Below, piece after piece: positions 8,770 to 18,658 of a stretch of 64,000 nt of DNA. The DNA comes from Kitasatospora mediocidica KCTC 9733. GTDB taxonomy: Bacteria > Actinomycetota > Actinomycetes > Streptomycetales > Streptomycetaceae. The position numbers and the translations under genes are program-made. The number at the start of each line of letters is the position of its first letter. The first letter of the stretch is position 1. The stretch covers positions 2,069,001 through 2,133,000 of the forward strand of contig NZ_JQLN01000005.1 of the NCBI RefSeq assembly GCF_000744225.1, read 5' to 3'. The notes beneath the pieces were generated by a model. That model made no database searches and was not told the DNA's origin. It saw only the letters and a program-made list of their open reading frames with translations.

Positions 8770-9342
8770 TCAGGGCGACCGGCGGCGTCCGGGCGAGGCC
8801 GCAGCGATCGGCGGCTGGCTCCGGGGCATCGGGGCCGGCCCTCGCGCGCCCTCCCGGGCGGCGGCGGCCTGAGCCACTGAGGTGGGCGCGGGCCGAGGCG
8901 GACGCGAGGGGGACCGGCTGACAGCGGCGGCCAGCCGGTTGCTCCGGGAGGCAAGTTCACGGCCGAGGCTGTCGTTGACGAGGTGCAGCTCCTCGCCGAG
9001 GTCAGCGACTCGGTCCGCCAGAGTTTCCAACTCGGCCCCGTACTGACGCGCGTCGTGGTTCCGGCACCAATCCGCGGCGGTGCTGAGCAGCTCGTGGAGC
9101 TGGTCGACCGCGCCGAAGCTGCTGCTGACGAGTTGGCCGAACAGGCTCGGGAACTCCGCCTCGTCGGCGGCAGCCAGACGGCGGGTGGCGCGGTCGAGGC
9201 TCTCCGGCGAAGACGCCTGCACCCGGGAAGAGGACGGGCGGTAGAGCGGCGAAGCGTTGTCGGGGAGATGGGCCGGATCGCTCGCCAGCTCGCCGGGCCT
9301 GCGACGGCTCCCCTCGTACACCCAGTAGCTCAGGTTGCTCAT
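8770..9342 (-). CDS. Hypothetical coiled-coil protein of conjugative element
   Basis: 190 residues from ATG 9342 (AGGGA upstream at about 11 bases). After a short N-terminal MSNLSYWVYEG, residues 55-140 are strongly helical with heptad-like leucines (LVSSSFGAVDQLHELLSTA, LADRVADLGEELHLVNDSL), suggesting a coiled coil; the end is a Pro/Arg-rich disordered tail. An earlier in-frame start would fall inside the upstream gene's coding region and is less likely. Function unknown; likely a structural or accessory transfer protein. Confidence 0.55.
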   Translation of the reverse strand: MSNLSYWVYEGSRRRPGELASDPAHLPDNASPLYRPSSSRVQASSPESLDRATRRLAAADEAEFPSLFGQLVSSSFGAVDQLHELLSTAADWCRNHDARQYGAELETLADRVADLGEELHLVNDSLGRELASRSNRLAAAVSRSPSRPPRPAPTSVAQAAAAREGARGPAPMPRSQPPIAAASPGRRRSP

Positions 9343-9421
9343 GATGGTGAAGTCCCTGCCCAAGTCGGTTGGCGGTTGGAATCGTTGCCTGCGGCGCCGT
9401 GGCCGCATAGGGCGCGAACGG

Positions 9422-9838
9422 TCAGCGGGTGCGGCGCACTGCCGGTGCGGTGGCCGGGGCAGCGGGGGCCGTCTCGGCCCCGGCACCATGGCGTCCGCCG
9501 GTGCTGCGGGCGAGGGCGACGGTGGTCCGCTGTCGGTCGGCCCCGGCCGGGGTGTCAGGCAGGGCCTTCCCGTCCCGGCTGAACTCCATCTCGACGTAGC
9601 CCAGAGGCACGGGGCGGGTGAGCCGTTCCTCCGGAGCCGGGCGGAAGACACCGGTGGTGTGCAACCACCCGTTCCTGTCCGAGCCCTCCTCGGTGAGGAT
9701 CAGATCCCAGTTGGCGTCGTGGCCGCTGCCCCTGGCGATGCGCTGGGCGGCCATCAGGGACTCGAAGGCGGTGAAGTCCTCCTCCGTCAGCTCGGAGTGG
9801 TCGGTATAGACGATGCGCGGGCGTCCGGTGTGCGACAC
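9422..9838 (-). CDS. Hypothetical protein of conjugative element
   Basis: 138 residues from GTG 9838, preceded by GAGGACCA. The first 95 residues look folded (IVYTDHSELTEEDFTAFESL, ANWDLILTEEG, PLGYVEMEFSRDG); the rest is Ala/Pro/Arg-rich. No recognised family. It is the gene immediately downstream of the VirB4 ATPase, and may be a transfer accessory, but there is no direct evidence. Confidence 0.58.
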   Translation of the reverse strand: MSHTGRPRIVYTDHSELTEEDFTAFESLMAAQRIARGSGHDANWDLILTEEGSDRNGWLHTTGVFRPAPEERLTRPVPLGYVEMEFSRDGKALPDTPAGADRQRTTVALARSTGGRHGAGAETAPAAPATAPAVRRTR

Positions 9839-9874
9839 TGGTCCTCAACTCGGCTTATGTGATGGATAGTTGAC

Positions 9875-11380
9875 CTAGGCGGTCATGCGGAAGTCGGTGT
9901 CGTAGAGACGGCGCTCGCGCTGGTGGAGGAGGTGCTGCACGATGAAGCTGAGGCCCGCCACCTTCCACAGGCCACGCCCGCGGGGCAGGGCGGCGATGGC
10001 CTGGGCTTCGACGCCGGTGAGGCCGAGCAGGACCATGGACGCCGCGATCTGGTCCGGCTCCTGCCGGTAGATGATCCGGGTGCTGCAGTCCGCGAGGAGG
10101 CCCTCAGCCAGGACCCGGCCGCGCGATCCGGCGTCCCCTGCGGACAGAAGGTCGGAAAGCCGGTGCAGGATCAGCAGGTTGGCGATGCCGAGGCCGCGCG
10201 ACAGCTTCCACTGCTGCTGCATGCGCTCCAAGAGGCCGACATGCCGCATGATCCGCCACGCCTCGTCGTAGATCACCCAGCGCCTCCCGGCGTCGGGGTC
10301 GGCGAGTGCGGACTCCATCCACGCGCTCGCGCACGTCATGGCCAACACCAAGGCCGTGTCGTCGCCGCTGGAGCCCAGGCGCGACAGGTCGATCGACAGC
10401 ATCGGCGCGTCCGGGTCGAAGCTGACGGTCGACGGCGCGTCGAACATGCCGCTGAGGTCACCGTGGACGAGGCGGCGCAGGGCGTGCGCCAGGTCGTCGA
10501 CAGACCGGCCGAGGCCGCCGGCCTCGTCGCCGAGGGCGGCGTCCAGGCGCTCGGGGCGGCCGAGGGCGTGGGCGATATCACCCAGCAGCGGCACTGTGCC
10601 CGCCGCCTCGGCTTCGGCGACGACCAGGTCGAGCGCGACATCGAGACCGGTGTGCTCCATCGGCAGCAGATCGCGCTTGAGCACGGTGGCCGCGAGGCTC
10701 GCCAGCAGCAGGAGGCGCCGCTTACGAACCTCACTGGTCCAGTCCTCCTCGCTCACCCCGGCAGGCCGCGCCGGTGCGTCCAGCGGGTTCAACTTCCCGG
10801 GCAGGCCGGGGCCGAGCGCGATGGTCTGGCCGCCGAGGGCCTCGGCGAGAGCGGACCACTCACCCTTCGGGTCGGACGGGATGTAGATCTTGTACCCGTG
10901 GGCGATGGCCCGGGTGGCGATCGACTTGGCCAGCGCCGACTTGCCCATGCCGATCACCCCGCACAAAACCGCATTCGGGTTGGTGAAGCCCTCTATTCGG
11001 CCGGAGTTGTACAGGGCGAACGGGTCGTAGCAGAAGCTGCCCTCGGCGTGGAGGTCCCGGCCGATGAAGATCCCCTCGGAGCCGAGTCCGGCCTCGGCGA
11101 GGAACGGATACGCGCCGCCCGCGACGGCGGTGGTCATCCGGTGCTTGGGCAGGCGGAGCTTTCCGCCGCGTGCCGAGGCGCGTCCGGGCCGGCCGGAGGC
11201 GGGATAGGTGGCCTGCAGTTCGGGGTCGACGCCCTCGAACTCCTTTCGCTCCGAGGGGGCTTCGGCGCGGCGGGCCTTGGTCCGGGCCTCGGCGAACTCG
11301 GCCCGTGCGGCGCGCTGTTGGGCGCGGGAGGTCTTGCGGGGGACGAACAGGGGGCTGGCGGTGGCGCGGTTCCTGGGCAT
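9875..11380 (-). CDS. VirB4-like conjugal transfer ATPase
   Basis: 501 residues; the start at ATG 11380 (MPRNRATASP) is chosen because the frame before it is a shadow of the upstream gene; GTG 11386 is an alternative. Walker A is GVIGMGKS (141-148), Walker B RRWVIYDEAW (about 365-374), then QQQWKLSRGLGIANLLILHR and a C-terminal IIYRQEPDQ segment, all in the order of the HerA/VirB4 ATPase domain that powers substrate transfer through type IV secretion channels. The family's N-terminal non-ATPase domain appears to be carried by the adjacent SCO6880-type protein instead. Cytoplasmic or membrane-associated. Confidence 0.85.
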   Translation of the reverse strand: MPRNRATASPLFVPRKTSRAQQRAARAEFAEARTKARRAEAPSERKEFEGVDPELQATYPASGRPGRASARGGKLRLPKHRMTTAVAGGAYPFLAEAGLGSEGIFIGRDLHAEGSFCYDPFALYNSGRIEGFTNPNAVLCGVIGMGKSALAKSIATRAIAHGYKIYIPSDPKGEWSALAEALGGQTIALGPGLPGKLNPLDAPARPAGVSEEDWTSEVRKRRLLLLASLAATVLKRDLLPMEHTGLDVALDLVVAEAEAAGTVPLLGDIAHALGRPERLDAALGDEAGGLGRSVDDLAHALRRLVHGDLSGMFDAPSTVSFDPDAPMLSIDLSRLGSSGDDTALVLAMTCASAWMESALADPDAGRRWVIYDEAWRIMRHVGLLERMQQQWKLSRGLGIANLLILHRLSDLLSAGDAGSRGRVLAEGLLADCSTRIIYRQEPDQIAASMVLLGLTGVEAQAIAALPRGRGLWKVAGLSFIVQHLLHQRERRLYDTDFRMTA

Positions 11381-11397
11381 GATCACGGATTCCGGGG

Positions 11398-11847
11398 TCA
11401 GTGGCGGACGAGGCCGGTGAAGGGCGAGTGCAGATCGGCGGGGGTGGTGCGGCGGCGGACCAGCTGGGCGGCCTCCTGGTGGCGGCGGCAGATGCTCAGC
11501 TCCGGGGCGCCTTCGGGGCGGCGGGCCCGGCAGGCTTCGGCGTCGGGGACCTCGCCGCTGCCCGTCCGGGGAGCGGAGTGGTAGGCGGCGTGGAGGTGCT
11601 CGGCGGCCTGCCACAGGCGGGTGCGGGTGGCCTTGAGGTGGTCGCCCTCGACCGGCAGCAGCGGGGAAACGCGCTGGGCATGCGCGTCGAGGAGGCCGTG
11701 CAGCGCGACCAGGTGCTCGTGGAGGGAGTCCAGCTCGGCGCGGGAGGCGACGAGCGGACCTGCGGGGACGTTCAGCGCGCGGTGGAAGTCGATCGCGGCG
11801 GTCGCGTACGGGACGAAGTCCTGCGCGGTGGCGGTGGTGGCCGGCAT
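11398..11847 (-). CDS. Hypothetical helical protein between VirB4 and SCO6880 genes
   Basis: 149 residues from ATG 11847. Helical throughout (FVPYATAAIDFHRALNV, ELDSLHEHLVALHGLLDAHA, LWQAAEHLHAAYHS) with a C-terminal CRARR...CRRHQEAAQLVRR stretch. It lies within the operon, 17 bases before the VirB4 start and 33 bases after the SCO6880 stop, so co-expression with the channel ATPase is likely. No family recognised. Confidence 0.6.
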   Translation of the reverse strand: MPATTATAQDFVPYATAAIDFHRALNVPAGPLVASRAELDSLHEHLVALHGLLDAHAQRVSPLLPVEGDHLKATRTRLWQAAEHLHAAYHSAPRTGSGEVPDAEACRARRPEGAPELSICRRHQEAAQLVRRRTTPADLHSPFTGLVRH

Positions 11848-11880
11848 CGGGGTGCTCTTTCGGCGAAGGGGTGGCCGGCA

Positions 11881-13350
11881 TCAGGCGGCGAGGGCGAACG
11901 GCAGGGCGGAGGCGGTGAACGCCTCGGCCTGCTGCCAGGTGAGCGGGCGCAGGTCGAGCTGGGCACCGACGGCGGCCGTCTCGACCACCGCGCACGCGGA
12001 GCGCAACTGCTCCTCGGTGTCGGCCGAGACGGTCAGCAGGCCGGTCAGGGCGACGTCGGCGTGGCCGGCGATCAGCTGCCGCTCGCGGGCCTGGATGTCC
12101 TGGTACTCGACCGAGTCGGCCTCGGAGGCGACCTGGCCCTTGCGGGCGCGCTCGGCCGAGTCGGCGATCACGCTGGCCTTCTTGCGCTGGACGTCGCGCA
12201 TCGCGGCGTCGAGGTCCTTCGGCTCGTAGGCGAGGGAGACGGTGCGGCGCACGCCGGGGGCGAACATCACCTGGTGCAGGAACCCGGGGCTGGTCTCGGT
12301 ACGGGGCCAGTTCTCCACCCAGTAGGTGGTGTGGTGGGCGGAGTCAGTCGAGATGTGGTCGGCCTTCTCCACCACGACCACCGGACCGGCCGCTGCCGGG
12401 TCGGCCGCCGGGCGGCCGTCCTCGGACCAGCGGTCCAGTGCCGCAAGGGCCTTGGGGTCGTAGGCGGTGCGGGCGACGGCGGCGATCTCGGTGGCGGACA
12501 GCCAGCCGTTCGGGTTGAGCCCGGCGGTCCGGGCGGACTGCTCGAACGCCGAGGTCAGCTGCGCGAGGACGCTGAAGCCTCCCATCAGGCCGCCGCCGGC
12601 CTGGTTGATCAGCCGCCGGGCGGCCTTGAAGTCCAGCGCGATGGCGACGTAGGACTCGTGGGGGGCGGCGGCCGGGCCCGCGCCGCGGATCAGTTCGTCG
12701 TAGAGGGCTCCGGCCAGCGGGGCGTCGGGCTTGCCGTGCTCCTCCCAGTACCGGCGCAGGGCGTCGCCGGAGTCGGGGACGGTCCGCTCGATCACCTGGA
12801 TTCGGGCGACGTGGCCGGTGCGGGCCAACGCGGCCAGAGAGCGGCCCCAGCCGTTGACGTTGGCGTTCTGGGTGCCGGGGTCGAGCAGGGCGTACGCACG
12901 GCTGCTGACCTTCACGACGGCGGTGAGGGTACCGGCGTGCGGGTCGTGGACGGCTCCGTAGCGGCGGTCCGGGGCGGTGAGTACGCGCAGGCTGGCCGCG
13001 CTGCCGGGCAGGTGCAGCAGTCCTTCGCGGACCGGCCGTCGGGAGGGGCGGGCGAGCCAGATCAGCTGGCCCCGGAAGCGGCGGAGCGCGTACCGGACGG
13101 CGATCGGTGCCCAGTCGGCCAGGGTGCGGCCCCGGTAGCGGATGAGGACGAAGGCGGCGACACCGGCCCACAGGGGTATGAGCTGGAGCGCGCCGACGAC
13201 GCCGCGCGTGACGAGGACGGCGAGCAGGAGCAGGCCGGTGGCCGAGACGGTGATCAGCTGCGAGGCGCTGAGGCCGAGGAGGATTCCACGGCGGCTGCGG
13301 TGCGGGAACTTGACCGACGCGGGAGCGTCGGGCTTCGGGATTGAGGACAT
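11881..13350 (-). CDS. SCO6880-family conjugation protein (PrgI/VirB4-N-like membrane protein)
   Basis: 489 residues from ATG 13350 (GGAACC 6 bases upstream). Two membrane segments near the N-terminus (about 24-47 and 54-70), then a soluble region with the family landmarks LPGSAASLRVL, NVNGWGRSLAAL, VAIALDFKAARRLI and LTGLLTVSADTEEQLRSA. The protein matches the Streptomyces SCO6880 family, found beside VirB4- and VirB6-like genes in T4SS-bearing elements. The second half resembles the N-terminal part of VirB4, so this protein and the downstream ATPase probably act as one split unit at the membrane. Confidence 0.82.
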   Translation of the reverse strand: MSSIPKPDAPASVKFPHRSRRGILLGLSASQLITVSATGLLLLAVLVTRGVVGALQLIPLWAGVAAFVLIRYRGRTLADWAPIAVRYALRRFRGQLIWLARPSRRPVREGLLHLPGSAASLRVLTAPDRRYGAVHDPHAGTLTAVVKVSSRAYALLDPGTQNANVNGWGRSLAALARTGHVARIQVIERTVPDSGDALRRYWEEHGKPDAPLAGALYDELIRGAGPAAAPHESYVAIALDFKAARRLINQAGGGLMGGFSVLAQLTSAFEQSARTAGLNPNGWLSATEIAAVARTAYDPKALAALDRWSEDGRPAADPAAAGPVVVVEKADHISTDSAHHTTYWVENWPRTETSPGFLHQVMFAPGVRRTVSLAYEPKDLDAAMRDVQRKKASVIADSAERARKGQVASEADSVEYQDIQARERQLIAGHADVALTGLLTVSADTEEQLRSACAVVETAAVGAQLDLRPLTWQQAEAFTASALPFALAA

Positions 13351-13497
13351 CGAGGTTCCAGAGGGGGTGAGCGTGCGGGCGGCGGGCGGGGGCGCGGCGC
13401 TCTTCTGGACTTCATGGCCGGACTCCTTCAGCAGAGGGAAAGGGCGGTGGGGCCGGGGTGGGCCGCAGGACGCGGCCCACCCCAGGTGGTGGTCCGG

Positions 13498-14972
<1,475 letters not shown>

Positions 14973-14976
<4 letters not shown>

Positions 14977-14996
14977 GAAGGGCACCTCCTTCGTGG
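14973..14996 (-). promoter_or_regulatory. Hairpin overlapping the SCO6881 ribosome binding site and start
   Basis: The arms CCACGAAGG (plus 14973-14981) and CCTTCGTGG (14988-14996) are perfectly complementary. In the mRNA the AAGGAGG is half in the 5' arm and the preferred GTG start lies in the 3' arm, so the folded form would hide both. This could couple translation to ribosomes finishing the upstream VirB8-like gene, 23 bases away. Confidence 0.45.
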
Positions 14997-14998
14997 TG

Positions 14999-15700
14999 TC
15001 AGGGCGCGACGGACGGCATTACGCCGACCAGAGCGCAGGGACGGTCGGGGCGGCACTGCACCGCGAGGGTGGCCGAGCGGTCCTCGGCGCCGCCCTGGGG
15101 CGAGCCGTTCCAGGCGATCGACTGCTTGCCGGAGACGGTGACGGCGTAGACGTACGCCTGGGTGATCGCCCCCGGATCGGCCTGCAGCGCGCGGGTGAAG
15201 CTGTCGGGGAAGTGCGCCTCGGCCGCGGTTGCGGTGGCGAACTGGCCGGAGTCGGCCATCCGTCCCCACAGCATCGGCGAGGGCACCTGGCGCTCGACCG
15301 AGTCGGCGTCGACGTACTGTCCCTCGGTCGTCAGCCACCGGTGGAGCGCGGCTACCAGCTCGGGCTGGGAGTACGCGCGGGTGTCGTACGACCACAGGGC
15401 CACCGCCGCCGACTTCCCGAATGCGATCGGGTCACGGGTGTCCGGCGGCGAGGGCAGAGCTGCCGACCGGCCGCTCGGCAGGGCCGACGGCGAAGCCGGT
15501 GCGAAGGTGGTAGCGGGCGAAGTCGGCTGTGCGGAAGAGTGGTTGGACGGTTCCCGGTTGTCGCGGGTGAGGTAGGAGAACAGGCCGGCCAGGGCGACGA
15601 GCGCCACCAGGACCACGGTGCCCAGCAGCGCCCGGCGGCGCACGAGGGCGCCGCCGGACTTCCCGCTGCGGGAAGCAGAGGAGAGAGAACGTTTCTGCAT
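14999..15700 (-). CDS. VirB8/TcpC-like conjugal transfer protein
   Basis: 233 residues from ATG 15700, two bases after the stop of the upstream gene. A short basic N-terminus is followed by one membrane helix (about 27-47, LLGTVVLVALVALAGLFSYL), a Pro/Ser linker, and a compact extracellular domain from about 85 (DPIAFGKSAAVALWSYD...LVAALHRWLTTEGQY) to the end. One helix plus an NTF2-like domain is the layout of VirB8/TcpC subunits in Gram-positive conjugation; the assignment rests on layout and operon position rather than a signature motif. Confidence 0.65.
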   Translation of the reverse strand: MQKRSLSSASRSGKSGGALVRRRALLGTVVLVALVALAGLFSYLTRDNREPSNHSSAQPTSPATTFAPASPSALPSGRSAALPSPPDTRDPIAFGKSAAVALWSYDTRAYSQPELVAALHRWLTTEGQYVDADSVERQVPSPMLWGRMADSGQFATATAAEAHFPDSFTRALQADPGAITQAYVYAVTVSGKQSIAWNGSPQGGAEDRSATLAVQCRPDRPCALVGVMPSVAP

Positions 15701-15702
15701 GA

Positions 15703-16014
15703 TCACTTGACCTGGCTGCCCAGTGCGGAGAAGAAGGCCACCACACCGTTTGCCGCGCCCAGCAGCAGCGCGGCACCCGCACTGACGAGTACGCCCTTCT
15801 TGCCGTTGGCCTCGGCCTGGTGGCCGCCCGAGTGGTGGCCCCAGGCCCACACACCCGCGCTGACCGCGAGCGCGCCGACCACCGCGATGATGCCGAACAG
15901 GTTCAGCGAGCCCATCACCTGCTTGAGTACCGAGAGGCCGGGCAGGCCGCCCTCATTGGGCTGGATGCCCGGGTCGTAGGCGAGCTGGGTGACCGCATCG
16001 GCGAGGTAGGACAT
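15703..16014 (-). CDS. DUF6112-family small membrane protein (VirB2/pilin-like)
   Basis: 103 residues from ATG 16014 (TGGAG upstream). Two hydrophobic helices (about 39-58, LFGIIAVVGALAVSAGVWAW, and 74-97) separated by a basic Gly/His loop, a size and topology like VirB2-type subunits of conjugative channels. The MSYLADAV...PGLSVLKQVMGSLNLFG opening is typical of DUF6112 proteins that sit next to SCO6881-type genes. A pore or pilin-like role is inferred from this. Confidence 0.72.
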   Translation of the reverse strand: MSYLADAVTQLAYDPGIQPNEGGLPGLSVLKQVMGSLNLFGIIAVVGALAVSAGVWAWGHHSGGHQAEANGKKGVLVSAGAALLLGAANGVVAFFSALGSQVK

Positions 16015-16086
16015 GAGAACTCCAGGGGAATGCGGGCACGCGAAGGTGCACCGAAGAGAAAGGGGAAGAAGGGGAGAAAGCGCCGG

Positions 16087-17253
16087 TCAGAGGACTCGGC
16101 GGGCAGCGAGGATGTCCGGCTGCCAGGAGGCGAGGGTCGAGACCTTGACCACGTCACCGGTCTTGGGGGCGTGCACGACGAGCCCGCCGCCGATGAACAT
16201 CCCGACGTGCTCGGGCCGCAGGGCGGTACCCCGGGTGAACAGCAGGTCGCCGGGCTTCAGGGCGCCGGCGGAGACGGCGGTGCCCTCGGTGACCTGCGTG
16301 TAGGTCGTCCGGGTCAAGGTGATCCCAGCGGCCTTGTAGGCCATCTGCATGAGCGAGGAGCAGTCGCACCGGCCCATCGGGTCGGTGCCGTGGGAGTCGG
16401 TGCACGAGCCGCCCCACTGGTAGGGCGTGCCGAGCTGGCCGAGCGCCCAACGGATCGCGGTCTGCACCTGGGGCGGTGCGTCGGCCGGGATCGCGTAGCC
16501 CTCGGGGAGGGTGCCGGGCGGGATCGTCCCGAAGCCGCTGCCGTCGCCGCCCGCGGTCGAGCAACCGCCGCCCGCCGAAGGGGCGGTGGGAGACGGGGTG
16601 GCCGGGGACGGGCTCGCGGTCGGCGACGGTGACGGGTTCGAGCCGTTGCCGGGGTTGGCCAGCAGCGGTGCGATGGCCTGCTGCAACGCCGTCGCCAACG
16701 GCTCCCACTTGGCGTAGGCGTCCGGGTAGCCGCTTCGCTGTACCGCCTGGGCGGCCTGGGTGATCGTCATCGACTGCCAGCCGGAGACCTGCTGGAGGCC
16801 CTCGTAGAACTTCGTCGAGGCGTACACCGGCTGCATGACCTGCTCCGGTGTGCCCCAGCCCTGCGACGGTCGCTGCTGGAAGAGGCCCAGGCTGTCGCGG
16901 TCGCCGTAGTTGATGTTCCGCAGACCGCTCTCCTGGAGCGCGGTCGCCAGCGCGACGACCTGCCCGCGGATGGGGATGTGCATCGCGATGCCGGTGGCTT
17001 GGATGGCCTGGGCGTTGGGGATCTGCTCGGCCGGCTTGTCCAGCCCCGCGACGCCCGGAGCGCTGAGCGGGCTCGATCCGTTCAGGATCGCCTTCACCTG
17101 TTCGGCGACGGCGGCTGTATCCACAGGCTGTGAATCACTGCCAGGGACGCAGGTGGCGGAGGCGCTTCCGGCGGCGGCGACCACGATCGGCAGGGCCAGA
17201 ACCAGCGGGCCGACCGCGACGAGGCTGAGGAAGCTGCCCGCAGTCTTCCTCAT
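16087..17253 (-). CDS. Secreted bifunctional peptidoglycan hydrolase with NlpC/P60 domain (VirB1-like)
   Basis: 388 residues if translated from ATG 17253, which begins a clear signal peptide (MRKTAGSFLSLVAVGPLVLA...ASA); a TTG at 17307 would add 18 residues. Residues about 40-190 contain a lytic-transglycosylase-like region (ALATALQESGLRNINYGDRDSLGLFQQRPSQGWG), then a Pro/Ser linker, then the NlpC/P60 domain: GRCDCSSLMQMAYK with the catalytic Cys, HVGMFIGGGLVVHAPKTGD with the His. It cleaves wall peptides and glycan to let the mating channel through. As first gene of the operon it probably follows the promoter region upstream of 17254. Confidence 0.88.
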   Translation of the reverse strand: MRKTAGSFLSLVAVGPLVLALPIVVAAAGSASATCVPGSDSQPVDTAAVAEQVKAILNGSSPLSAPGVAGLDKPAEQIPNAQAIQATGIAMHIPIRGQVVALATALQESGLRNINYGDRDSLGLFQQRPSQGWGTPEQVMQPVYASTKFYEGLQQVSGWQSMTITQAAQAVQRSGYPDAYAKWEPLATALQQAIAPLLANPGNGSNPSPSPTASPSPATPSPTAPSAGGGCSTAGGDGSGFGTIPPGTLPEGYAIPADAPPQVQTAIRWALGQLGTPYQWGGSCTDSHGTDPMGRCDCSSLMQMAYKAAGITLTRTTYTQVTEGTAVSAGALKPGDLLFTRGTALRPEHVGMFIGGGLVVHAPKTGDVVKVSTLASWQPDILAARRVL

Positions 17254-17818
17254 CGTCGCCGCCGTTCTGCGAAGCGGACGACGGCAGGAAGTGGTGGATC
17301 GAGGCAAGGCTGTGCCAGGGCATGCTGCATCGCAGCGGCTCCTCGGGGGTTCGTAGGAGACGCGGTGCCGGCCTCTCGTGCAAAGAAGTCGCCGGCACCG
17401 CGCCGGTGGTGAATCCGCCGCTCAGGGCGGGCCCGGGTCAGGGGAGTTGGTAGCTCCGGGACGCCGGTCTCGGGTCATGCGCGGCAGCCAGCCGCGCTCG
17501 TAATCTCAGCCGGAACACGAGGTCTCCTCGAAGAGTGCGAAGGGGAGCGCAGACCCGCAGGGTGCCCCGCTGGACGGGACAACACGGATCAACACGAGCC
17601 GTCCCGGGCCGAGTTGGCCTCCTGCCCGGTTGGCATGGCGAGACAGTAGACCCGAAGTCCGGCCGGACCAAACAGGGCCTTCACCAGCCACGACTCCCCT
17701 CGCGCCGCCGTTAGGTCCGGCCGGGAATCGCGGCTACCGTCCCGCTCATCCCCGCTCCCGGCGGCAGCCGCCGGGCACCGCCGGGAGCGGGTCCACCCCT
17801 GCCCTGAGAGAGGCCCCC
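17254..17818. other. Intergenic region between the transfer operon and the methyltransferase gene
   Basis: This 565-base stretch separates divergent genes and should hold the promoter of the minus-strand transfer operon and that of the methyltransferase. Open frames seen across it have no plausible start with a ribosome binding site and no recognisable product. I see no clear hairpin, tRNA or origin-like repeat in it. Confidence 0.5.
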
Positions 17819-18568
17819 ATGAGCAACTACATCCTCCACCGAGGCGACGCGCTGACCGTCCTCAAGTCCCTGCCCGACGAGTCGGTGAACGCCGTCATCA
17901 CCGACCCGCCGTACAACTCGGGCGGGCGGACCTCCTCCGAGCGCACCAGCCGCGACGCCCGCGCCAAGTACGTGACGTCCAACTCCGCGCACGACCTGAA
18001 GACCTTCCCCGGCGAGAACCGCGATCAGCGCTCCTACCGCTCGTGGCTGACCGAGCTGCTGACCGAGGCGTACCGGGCGAGTACCGAGCACTCGGTCGCG
18101 ATGGTCTTCTCGGACTGGAGGCAGGAGCCGACGACCAGCGACGCGCTGCAGATGGCCGGGTGGACGTGGCAGGGCACCATCCCGTGGATCAAGCCCGCCA
18201 GCCGTCCGCGCAAGGGCGGCTTCAAGCAGTCCGCGGAGTTCATCATCTGGGGCGTCAAGGGCACCCTCGACAACAGCCGGGACCTCTACCTGCCCGGCCA
18301 CTTCGTCGCCAGCCAGCCCCGCAAGGACCGGGTCCACATCACCCAGAAGCCGCTGGAGATCATGCAGCAGCTCGTCCAGATCTGCCCCGAGGACGGTGTC
18401 GTCCTCGACCCGTTCACCGGTAGCGGCTCGACCGGCGTCGCCGCCCTACGCGAAGGCCGGCGATTCGTCGGCGCCGAACTCTCGCCGCACTACGCGGACG
18501 TGGCCGAGCAGCGCCTGCGCGCCGAACTGACGCAGGACGACTTCGTCCTCGCCGGACCGGAGGCGTGA
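17819..18568 (+). CDS. DNA methyltransferase, N4-cytosine/N6-adenine type
   Basis: 249 residues from ATG 17819 (GAGAGG about 6 bases upstream). Motif IV TDPPYNSGG is near residues 36-44; the AdoMet-binding motif I region LDPFTGSGSTGVAAL comes near the end (about 205-219). This order (catalytic motif before motif I) marks the beta-type amino-methyltransferases. The protein lacks a target-recognition extension and no restriction enzyme of the same orientation follows, so it is probably an orphan methylase protecting or marking the element. It converges with the PD-(D/E)XK gene across a shared hairpin. Confidence 0.87.
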   Translation: MSNYILHRGDALTVLKSLPDESVNAVITDPPYNSGGRTSSERTSRDARAKYVTSNSAHDLKTFPGENRDQRSYRSWLTELLTEAYRASTEHSVAMVFSDWRQEPTTSDALQMAGWTWQGTIPWIKPASRPRKGGFKQSAEFIIWGVKGTLDNSRDLYLPGHFVASQPRKDRVHITQKPLEIMQQLVQICPEDGVVLDPFTGSGSTGVAALREGRRFVGAELSPHYADVAEQRLRAELTQDDFVLAGPEA

Positions 18569-18612
18569 CCGTGAGAGCCCCGAACAGCCGGCACCGACCG
18601 GCCCGCAGACGC

Positions 18613-18651
18613 ACGAGGGCGGCTGGAGCATGAACCTCCAGCCGCCCTCGT
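18613..18651. terminator. Bidirectional terminator hairpin
   Basis: A 16-base stem (18613-18628 with 18636-18651, core GAGGGCGGCTGGAG) with a 7-base loop lies between the convergent methyltransferase and nuclease-like genes, followed by GTCGTTT on the plus side. It would stop transcription from both directions. Confidence 0.8.
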
Positions 18652-18658
18652 CGTTTGG

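Noticed and set aside
11401..13344. Open frame of 647 codons on the plus strand
   Set aside because: Antisense to the SCO6880-type gene; low-complexity Gly/Val/Arg composition and no ribosome binding site.
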